Below are positions 1 through 8,400 of a stretch of DNA of 64,000 nt, in pieces (the stretch's first letter is position 1; each line of letters begins with the position of its first letter). The stretch is from Lepisosteus oculatus (lineage: Eukaryota; Chordata; Actinopteri; Semionotiformes; Lepisosteidae), in NCBI RefSeq assembly GCF_040954835.1, contig NC_090697.1, positions 12,020,001-12,084,000 on the forward strand. Reading direction: 5' to 3'. The notes below the pieces were generated by a model. That model was not told where the DNA came from and searched no databases. It saw nothing but the letters and a program-made list of their open reading frames with translations. The position numbers and the translations under genes were made by a program.

Positions 1-202
1 AAAAATAATTTCGAGTAGCCGACAATGTAGTATGCGTTCGTCTGCACCAAATTAATAGTTTCCGTGGGAAATACTCTTACACAACTGGACATACTACTTT
101 CTATACCGGTGCACTGCTCCTTACTGAATCTCCCGCGACACATTACACAGGCACTCATGGCTGTTCACTGTAACCCACAAACGCAAACCACAGCACACTT
201 AC
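1..202 (-). other. cpsf3 intron 1 (part)
   Basis: This begins with the GTAAGT donor of cpsf3 exon 1 and runs off the left edge. It is AT-rich, unique-looking sequence; no second cpsf3 exon is recognisable in it. Confidence 0.75.
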
Positions 203-273
203 AGGGGTCTAATTAATAACTGATCGCTTTCCTCCGCTGGTACCAAAATATCGGCTTTTCGCTTCGCAGCCAT
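203..273 (-). CDS. cpsf3: cpsf3 first coding exon (partial gene; CPSF-73 endonuclease)
   Basis: The minus strand reads an ATG at 273 followed by 23 codons and two bases of a split Leu codon, then a GTAAGT donor at 202-197. The peptide begins MAAKRKADILVPAEESDQLL and continues IRP. The segment PAEESDQLLIRPL is the conserved N-terminus of CPSF3/CPSF-73, the metallo-beta-lactamase/beta-CASP endonuclease that cleaves pre-mRNA before polyadenylation and also processes histone mRNA in the nucleus. None of the catalytic His/Asp motifs is in the window; they lie in exons left of base 1. The neighbouring itgb1bp1, head to head, supports the call because the two genes are adjacent in the human genome. 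The lysine/arginine-rich first residues differ from the human start and resemble what I recall of fish orthologues. Confidence 0.88.
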
Positions 274-430
274 TAAACAACCAGTTCTATTTCATAAGTC
301 ATGAAACAATGTTAACAGCAAAAACTTGGAGCACCACTCTGCCTCATAATCACTTGCGCGAAACAGGACAACTTCCGGTTCTGCGTGCAAAATACGTCCC
401 TACTGAAACTATCCCTATCGATCTTTGGTT
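274..430 (-). promoter_or_regulatory. probable cpsf3 core promoter / 5' UTR
   Basis: This is the sequence directly upstream of the cpsf3 start codon. An ETS-type site (ACTTCCGG on plus, CCGGAAGT on minus) lies at 371-378, about 100 bp before the ATG, and several CpGs cluster around 355-395. ETS/GABP sites close to the start are common in TATA-less housekeeping promoters. There is no TATA box at a convincing distance. The transcription start itself cannot be fixed from sequence alone. Confidence 0.4.
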
Positions 431-809
431 CCGACATCATTGTTACTAACGGAATACACGCAGTGAGTCTGTGTGTACCTACTGCATAAAAACTCTAGAG
501 AGTATAGTTCTTCATTACTACAGTTTAGACTTTTCGAGTATCACTAAGTATTTCAATAAACCGCAAAATATTCCTTGAAACATATTTTTCTATCTGGGAC
601 ATAGAATCCAACGGTGATGGGTGTATTCACATCAAAATGTACATATGTCCTCTCCTTACTCAACGCTCTCTGTTAAAGTAACCTTTTTATTTAAGTACTA
701 CTAATACTTAAACGTGATGTGTTCTGAAAACTCGAAGAACAGAATTTCAATAAGCCAGCTTTCAGTGAAGCATCAGCAGTTTTAATGAAAAGATTTCAGC
801 TGCAATTGC

Positions 810-1295
810 AGGGTGGCAGGGTGATGCAGTGGTTAGGATTTCCGCATCCAGGGTGTATCCTGCCCTGCTCCCGTTACATGGCTGGCTGTAGAGAAGACCA
901 ACACGATACATTCTGGGAATGTCCTACACTGACAGACTGAAAGACCTGCACCTTTTTATTCTTAAATGGACGAAATTCTGAGAGGCCCTGATACAAGTAT
1001 CCCAGCTTCTCGAAGGCTTCAACAAAGTCAACCCAGCAGATTTCTTCAGAATGAGCAGTGAAACATGAACCAGGGGACACAAGTAGAAACTACATGGAGG
1101 TGCATTTAAAACTGAGAACATGAGGCATAACTTTACGCAAAGAGTTGTGGGAGTCTGGAACAAACTACCCAGCCATGTTGTAGAAGCCACACACTAAATC
1201 ATCTGGAATCTAGATCAAGTTGCTACTAACTACCAAACAAGCTAAATGGACTGAATGATCTCCCCTCATTTGTAATCTTTCTTATGTTAGACAAC
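810..1295 (+). repeat. SINE head fragment followed by CR1-like LINE 3' tail
   Basis: Bases 810-885 resemble the tRNA-headed SINE with its middle missing (the 'gtgatgcagtggtta' box, then 'gtatcctgccctgctcccg'). From about 1080 to 1295 the sequence matches text that recurs at 20430-20640 and 44090-44270: an externally primed phrase around 'gggagtctggaacaaact', then 'aaatggactgaatgatctcc' and 'tttcttatgtt'. That ending is typical of CR1-like LINE remnants. Open frames over 874-1190 on the minus strand are shadows of this repeat. Confidence 0.55.
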
Positions 1296-1714
1296 TAGTT
1301 GGTAATATATCAGTATTCAATCCTGCTAACAATAACACGCTGATACACACAGACAACAACATATAGTAGAAGCTTAAACTTATCTTAAACGAATTTCAAT
1401 TTGTAAACAAAATTAAAACTATGAATCTGTCATTATCCGTTTAAACGCCAGAAAATAAAAAATGGAAAGGCTGCAAATCAATTTCCTTGAATTCAAAGTG
1501 GTATTAGGCGCTCTGTGTTGTTGATTTTACAGATAGCTATTAAGTAATCCAAAAATCTGGGTAGATGGGAATTCTGAAGACCTGGAGCAGTTTAATTGTG
1601 ATCACTTGCAGGCGGGATGTTAAAGTCAGGGCAGGAATGGGCCATGAAGGTCACTGTTGCTTCCTCACAAACGTTTGGACCCTGGGCTAGATCTGGTCTG
1701 GGTCACCTTATTGG

Positions 1715-1925
1715 GGGGAGTATGCATGTTCTCACAGCGTCCACCCAGCGGGCCTGGGTTCGATCCCAGACCTGGGGTGCTGTCTGTGCAGAGCGTAGTA
1801 GTAGGTTAATTGGCTCCTGGGGAAATTAGCCCTGGTGTGAGCGTATGTGCTCTGCTGTCGTACCCTGCCTTACGCCCTACACGCCCCGCGACCCTCAGTT
1901 GGATAAAGCGGTGATTTAAAGTGTG
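1715..1925 (+). repeat. tRNA-headed SINE, partial and diverged
   Basis: It carries the B-box-like 'gggttcgatcccag', the 'ggggtgctgtctgtg' block, 'taggttaattggctcctgg' and 'ccctggtgtgagcg', all shared with better copies at 6914-7222, 7630-7968 and 13848-14150. The middle section is shortened. It ends near 'ttggataaagcggt'. Confidence 0.65.
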
Positions 1926-2159
1926 ACGCGATTCCCGCGAGTTTGTAGTAGCGGGAACACGCACTGAGAGACAGTGACGTGAATCAGGACCTGCGCCTCA
2001 CGCCATCATCTCTGGAGCTACTGTAAATGCCGTGCTAATTGTTCCGGCCTCGCTGTCCACCCTGTAATTCATCGGCCGTGCCAAAGAATAAAGCGCTCTT
2101 AGTTTCAATTTGAGAGCCTCGGGTTTGGACTCGTCCGTCTTACAACAAGCAACGAAGCG

Positions 2160-2470
2160 CGCCCTTCCAATTGTGACCGTCGCCATGGAGACATAAACAC
2201 ACTTCCTGCTGTCTGGCGTTTGCGCCACACGACGCCGGGAATAGGAATGGGGTTTCACCACACAAACACAGCGCCGTGACGACCCGCGATTCGGGCCCGG
2301 TTCGCCGGGGGGGTTGTGTGGGTCGCGTCTCCTTTAAGCGGTGTGGGTGGAGCCCAAAGGAAGTGACGTGTCTGCCCGAGCCTCGCCAAAAACACAGACC
2401 CGGAGACTACAAGCCTGGCCGAAATAACGCCCAGCCCCGTCGCGAACGGGCTCGTTAAACACGTATAAAA
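2160..2470. promoter_or_regulatory. CpG-rich block, candidate itgb1bp1 promoter / noncoding exon 1
   Basis: This is a locally GC- and CpG-rich stretch in otherwise AT-rich DNA between the two head-to-head genes. It contains an imperfect RFX X-box-like palindrome (GTCGCCATGGAGAC, 2179-2192) and a composite ETS/CRE-like GGAAGTGACGTG at 2359-2370. itgb1bp1 must have an upstream noncoding exon, because its first coding exon is preceded by a good 3' splice site at 5364. This block is the best place for it. No donor was assigned. An open frame of 60 codons at 2276-2458 looks like a by-product of base composition. Confidence 0.35.
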
Positions 2471-4054
2471 CGAGGTATGAGTTGAACAGCTGCTTGAATT
2501 ATCTCATCAGTCCGACCTGCCAGTTTTCTGATTTACGGTGAAGGGCTGTGCGGTTAAAAGGTGATTGGAAAGAAATGTCAATGAAACGAGGATGCGATGA
2601 GGGGGTTGTGGGTGGGGTGGAGAGTTTAGCCTGGCAACGGGTTTCCGTTACTTCAGCTGGGAGTTTTTTTAATTAACGATCTGAGGACGGTGGGTTGAAA
2701 TTCTCAGTGAGCTCGACTCTCAGATGCCCGCTGTGTGTCATTCACCTGCTGTGCGTTTCTCACGCCGCGCTGGCTTCAAAGTTACATTGTAGGCAAGTTG
2801 TGCGAAAGTGGACTTGGCAGGGAGAGCGGTAGGATTATTTATGTCAGCCCGATTGTGAGGCTGTACAAAATTGCATCCCACTCAGTATGGCTCTTGTTAC
2901 TTAAAGTGCTTCAGTTTGATGTTTGGGACCGTTTGTTCTAGTTTTCTTTCTCGTATCGGCAAGCTCAGCGGGAAGATCGAGACAGATGAGTGCACCTATA
3001 TCATTGTCCCGAACTTCTTTTTCTTTTCTCTCTCACAAAGACTGTTTTAAAAGCCTGTCAGATGCAACAGGAAAAAAAACTCGGCCTCACGCCTTTGCAG
3101 TTCAGAAATGTTAAGCGAATTCACACGAGTCAAACCTCCGAGCAGAGGAAACCGGAGAGTGACAGATGGAGACCGCAAAGCCTCAGGAGACCGTACAGAC
3201 AGCTGCTGTAGGATTGTCAGTCGGGTCGTAGTGGCTGTAACCCCTGCAGAGACAGTAATAGGCAGTATGTTAATGGTTGAAGAACATGTAGAGACATTCC
3301 AGCATAGGAAACAGGAAATTCAAACGGCATCCGCATGCAGTAGGAGCTGTTTTCATTGAGAGGCAGGACAAGTCTTGCGTATTGCCTCTAAATGGAAGAC
3401 AAGTGGTGGTGTGAACAGTTGACTGTTACAATCGACTTTTTGCAAAGAGTCAGGATGAATTAGGAAAAAAAACTCAAAATAGTCTACACTATTATTACAT
3501 TTCTAAAAAATGCTGTGAGTGTTCCCTAGGGACTGTTAAGCAGGTATTTCAGCTGTCAGGTGATTCGTGCTCAAATGTGAGTGGATGAGTTTTAAATTGG
3601 AAGCAGTGTGATAAACCATTACGTCCGACAGCGTCGGTTTATTCTTTATTTACTGTCTGGCAGCCCTAGTAGGATGTTCATTTTCGCAGAACCTAGCAGA
3701 CATATGAGCTCTCAACGGAGACACATTTTTAGACTGTGTTTGTGTGCAGGTGCTCCTAGCCCTCCACAACCTTCAAATCCTTCCAGAGAGGCTGGGCAGT
3801 CTACACCTGGTGCTCAATAGCAGAGACAGTGAGACAGACCAGGAGCCCTTTTCTAGTTTCTACAGTGCGCCTTTGACCACAGACTGACTAGGGCAGACAT
3901 CATACTCTAAGGGCCATTTGGTTTTTATTCCATCCGAGCTCTCAGTTATTTAGTGGGGCTAATTATTTAATTATCTTGCATAATGGTAATACTTCTGATA
4001 TTGTAACTGTACTTGAATAAAGTGAATATTTTCATTAATCAACTGCAACAGATT

Positions 4055-4470
4055 TTATCAAAGAAAAACATATTCCCACATAGTAACGGGGACACTTTGC
4101 TGTAAAAAAGGTGCTGTCCTTCAGATGAGACGTAAAACCGAGGTCCTGACTCTGTGTGCATTGAAAATCCCAGGCTGTTTCTCGAAAAGAGTAGGGGTGT
4201 TACCCCAGCGTCCTGGCCAGATTTCCCCCTGGCCTTTACCAGTCATGGCCTCCTAATAATCCCCATCCATGAACTGGCTTCGTCACTCTGCTCTCCTCCC
4301 CACTGAGAGCTGGTGTGTGGGGAGTGTTCTGGCGCACTATGGCTGCCGTCGCATCATCCAGGTGGGGCTGCACACTGGTGGTGGTGGAGGGGAGTCCCCA
4401 TTACCTGTAAAGCGCTTTGAGTGGGGTGTCCAGAAAAGCCTTATATCAGTGTAAAGTATTAGTATTATTA
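4055..4470 (+). repeat. 5S-rRNA-derived SINE, 5' truncated
   Basis: It starts inside the element at 'tagtaacggggacact' and then follows the same order as the full copies at 12818 and 50997: 'cagatgagacgtaaaac', 'aggtcctgactct', 'atttccccctggcctttacc', 'tggctgccgtcgcatcatcc', a (GGT)-rich block, 'cctgtaaagcgctttgagtgg' and an ATT-rich tail. The 5S head is missing. Confidence 0.8.
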
Positions 4471-4493
4471 TTACCAGTTTTTATTATTATAAC

Positions 4494-4605
4494 TGTCTTT
4501 GGACTGTGGGAGGAAACCAAAGCACCAGTCAGAAACGAGGACAAACACAGGAAGAATATACAAAATCCACACAGAGAACTCCCCAGGCAACTATGCTGCC
4601 CAAAA
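4494..4605 (-). repeat. tRNA-headed SINE fragment (minus)
   Basis: The block 'ctttggactgtgggaggaaacc ... gaatatacaaaatccacacag' is the reverse complement of the middle part of the tRNA-headed SINE ('tttcctcccacagtccaaagac'). It abuts the ATT tail of the 5S SINE just before it. Confidence 0.65.
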
Positions 4606-4669
4606 CCTCCCAGGTCCAGGTACTCCAGGTCATGTCCTCTCAGGTACATAAGAAAATAAGATCATTGTG

Positions 4670-4870
4670 TAATTATAATAATAATAAACTTTATTTAATA
4701 TAGCGCCTTTAAAGGTGGCTTCTCAAAGCGCTTTACAGGATGACAATAACAATAAATAAGAAGACTACAACAATAAATAAGAAGATTTCACAAGATAGGA
4801 CACAATTGATAACATAAGGTTGGGACATCAGAGGACACAAGGCTCATCAGGAACTGAGTCTGACACTACC
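4670..4870 (-). repeat. interspersed repeat with (AAT)n end, same family as 63140-63360
   Basis: The phrase 'agcgcctttaaaggtggc' followed by 'ttctcaaagcgc' and 'ttacaggatgac' recurs almost unchanged at 63220-63265, each time beside an (ATA/AAT) run. On the minus strand the microsatellite would be the 3' tail, as in LINE/SINE insertions. I do not assign a family. Confidence 0.6.
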
Positions 4871-5364
4871 AGTCTGGGACAGTTATCATTTAGAAAACCT
4901 TATTCATACAGGTTTAACACCATCTGAGAGTTATGCGATTTATCTTCATGTTTTTGGAAATAATCTCCAAGTGAATGTCATAATTTCCAGACAAATCTAA
5001 TAAAATAGCAGAGGTTCAGTAACCATAAAGATGTGCGTAATGCCTTTATTTCTTTTGAAACTGTTTGTGCAGCAGGATGATGAAGTACACTTCAGTGGTC
5101 AGGACTTTGTAGAATGTTTTATAACTGTGGGGGCTTGGAGTCCACGTTTACTTCAGTTTCCTCTTCTAGAACTCATGCTCATTAATGATTCGAGAAATAC
5201 AGGTGTCCTCATACGCGTTAGGTCAGTGTGTGTCAGCATGATGAAGGCCCTCGGACATTTGCTTCACATTCAGGACGTGAAATGAAAGATAGGGGCAATC
5301 TGGACCTTGTCCCAGTAAAAGACGCGAGGCCGTTGGGCCTCTGCTGATTGTCTGTCCTGCGCAG

Positions 5365-5484
5365 GATTCTGCCCCCTGCTGGAGAGCTGAAGCGCTGGCG
5401 TCATGTTGAAGAATGTTCCGGAAAGTCAAGAAGCGTCACAGCAGCAGCAGCTCGCAGAGCAGTGAGATCAGCACCAAGAGCAAG
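5365..5484 (+). CDS. itgb1bp1: itgb1bp1 first coding exon (5' UTR 5365-5412, CDS 5413-5484)
   Basis: The coding part is 24 codons starting [20 protein letters not shown] and ending in KSK before a GTGGGT donor. It matches human ICAP1 except Val for Gly at residue 5. Just upstream, a pyrimidine-rich run ends in GCGCAG at 5364, a good acceptor. So this exon probably carries 48 nt of 5' UTR and follows a noncoding exon. A second ATG at 5403 is out of frame with the conserved start and opens only a short frame. Confidence 0.9.
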
Positions 5485-8400
5485 GTGGGTGGGCCTCAAC
5501 AGGGGAAGGGTGTCCTCTCCTGGGGGGCCGAGTGTTGCTGCTTAAGCACAGCCCTGCGCTGCAGGTGTGCCTGGAGACATTTAGTATCGTTGCCGATGTC
5601 TGAATATTTTTCAGTGCATATGTCCTGGATCCTTAATCAATTAAAACATGACGCAGATGAGCAGTAAGATATCACGTCAGAAGGTTCCTGTGAAACTCTT
5701 ACCCTCTCTACAGCTCCCGATCTAGACTTTGTAATCCTGCTAGTGGAGTTACAGGCATTTGAACGTGTTGCTGTGCCGCCGTGTTTGGAACTGTCAGCAA
5801 ATTTATCCAGCAGTGCAGTGCAGTCTCAGGTTTGAGAGCACCACAGGGAGGGCCACTGGCACTTCAGTAATCAGTTCATTTGGGTGGAGTGGTAAAAAAA
5901 GGAAACCTCTTCATTTACTGTTCATTTGATCCAGAGGCTGAGTGAAAAAGAGTAAGCATGTAAGCGCTTTTAGCCAATGTCCTGTAATAACCTTAATGGA
6001 CAAATATCTCGGACGGACTTTCTTGTATTGACTATTCTCTGTTCTCTTAATGTAAAGTAATGCTTTAGTTACACCAGTTTCTGTGCACAAACTGGCACAA
6101 GCTCAGTGATCAGACATTCTAGTTCTGATGTCCCCGCACAAGCGCACTGCGTGAGAGAAAACCAGGGCAGAGGTTAATTTTGAGGAGATGAGTCGACATG
6201 TTCACATGCCTGTAACCCCGCTAGCAGGATTACAAAGTCGCGATCGCAAGCTTCCCGCATTCCTGCCCTCTTGTGCGTTAGCCGGCCTCTCTTCCCACCC
6301 CTCGCTACTGAGCCCGTTCCAGATGGATTGTGGGGCTGGGCGTTCACAGGTGTGCCCGCGCTCGGCTCGACGAGAGAACAGCCTGTGGGCCACCGCAGGG
6401 GCGGAGCACACAAGCCCAGGGTACGCCAGCGGAGCAGGGGGCAGAAACAGCTGTGTCTCAGTGTCTGTCCCTGTGTTCAGTCTGTAGACTCCAGCCTGGG
6501 GGGGCTCTCCAGATCCAGCACGGTCGCCAGTCTCGACACCGACTCCACCAAGAGCTCAGGTAAGTCCCGCGAGTGACACACCACCAGCAGGCCCTTTAAG
6601 ATGCAGAAAAGGCTTGTGGCCCCTTCATGTTCTGGCCTACGATCCTTCAAGCATGCTGTAAACCTGTGATATATGTATTTATAAGGTTTACAGTCAGTTC
6701 CTTGGAGAACTAGCTGGCCTATTCCTGTCTGGCTCAGGGATGAGAAACTGTATTCCACTTCTAGTTAGACACTAGTTAGTCCTTGCAGTGCAAAATCAGA
6801 ACTTAAATATACAAGCAATGTGTGAATGGATACATATTTATATGACATCTACTGCTAAATCAAGAAATTGCTAGTTGCTATTAATTATCTGTACAGTCAG
6901 GTATTTTTTCTAGGGTAGCACATTGGCGCAGTAGTTAGCATTGCTGCCTCACAGGACTGGGGCCCTGGGTTGAATCACTGGGGTGCTAATGTGTGTGGAG
7001 TTGGTGCATTCTCCCCTTGTTCATACGGGTTTCGTCTGGGTGCTCCAGTTTCCTCCCACAGTCCAAAGACATACCGGTAGGCTTCTGGGAAAGTTGGAAC
7101 TGGTATGTGTGTCTGTGTGTGTTGTACGGTGGACTGGTGTCCCATCCAGGGTGCGCCCTGCCTTGTGCCCGTTGCTTGCTGGGATAGGCTCCAGCTCCTT
7201 AAAGTGGTTAGAAAATGGAAGGATTTTTTTAACCAATAATTCAATCGCCCCCCACTCAAGACATCAATATAGTTTTGCATTAAGCCATGCAGTACATAAT
7301 CATTAAACAGTTATTGCATTGTATTACTTCAGTCATTTCAGTTAGTCTTCTCATCACAGAGAATTTAATTAGCAGAGAAATGCCATAGATAGATATATAT
7401 ATTATTTTTGTTTATTTGTTAGTCCTTTTTTCTCAACCCAATTAAAAATAACATTTCCTTGAAAATAGAATCTTAGCAGATGCAATTTTATAAGAAGGAT
7501 GTAATTATTTGGAAAATGTTAGAAGATATATCTTGTTTCTGTTGATCCCCAAACAATAGTTCAGATAAATCAGACATAATGCTGGTCTCTTTCATGATTG
7601 AGGTTTAAGTGTGGAGATTTGTCCCTGTTGGGGTAGTTAACATCACTGTCTCACAGTGCTGGGGGCCTGGGTTCAATTCCTGGGGTGCCATCTGTGTGGA
7701 GTTTGTATGTTCTACCTTTGTTTGCATGGATTTGCTCTAGGTGCTCCGTGCTCCTCACACAGTCCAGACATGCTGGTAGGTTAATTGGCTTCTGAGAAAC
7801 TCGACCCTGGTGTCAGCCTGAGAGTGTTTGTGTTTGAGTCTGTGTGTGCCCTGCGACTGGCGGCCCATTCAAGGTGTGTCCTTGCCTTGTGCCTGCTGCA
7901 TGTCAGGGTAGGCTCTGGCTCCCTTGTGACTGTACTGGAAAACGTGGTTAGAAAATGGATGGATAGAAACATCTATCTGCATTCACAGAACTGGTAACGA
8001 CACACTAATTTCTCTTTGCCTTTCCTTGTCCATCTGGGTAAGAGTTTGTCTTGGATTTTTCTTCAAAATGCCTTCAGAGAAATTCCCCCGCCCTTTCTTT
8101 TGTGTGAATCTCATTCTCATATTTCACAAGAAGCAAGGAAACACGGGAACAGAATTTAACGAACAAACAAGAACAAAAGTACCAAACGGAAGCACTTGTT
8201 GTATTTTCAGGTAACAGCACCTCAGACGCCTGCGCTGAATTCCGGGTGAAGTATGTTGGTGCGATAGAGAGACTGCAGTTCGAGATGTGCAGGACTCTGC
8301 AGGAGCCTCTGGAGTTGATAAACTATATTGATGTGGCACAGGTAAGAGCCTGGCGGAGCTGGCTCACTGTGGTGATCTACATGATCTCTGGGGTACCCTG

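Larger units (their letters stand above)
274..5364. other. intergenic and 5' leader region between cpsf3 and itgb1bp1
   Basis: About 5.1 kb separates the two start codons. Apart from the promoter-like blocks and the repeats listed separately (810-1295, 1715-1925, 4055-4870) I see no protein-coding exon. The stretches 2470-4050 and 4870-5340 hold unique-looking sequence with no recognisable gene, RNA or repeat. Confidence 0.5.
5485..8210 (+). other. itgb1bp1 introns after coding exons 1 and 2
   Basis: The first intron (5485-6480) shows no repeat or gene that I recognise. The second (6560-8210) holds two tRNA-headed SINEs, listed separately; the sequence between 7230 and 7620 is AT-rich and unique-looking. 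Confidence 0.6.

Noticed and set aside
1998..2261. 87-codon minus-strand frame near the CpG block, considered as a cpsf3 upstream exon
   Set aside because: cpsf3 already has a conserved start codon at 273 in a complete first coding exon; no homology in this frame.
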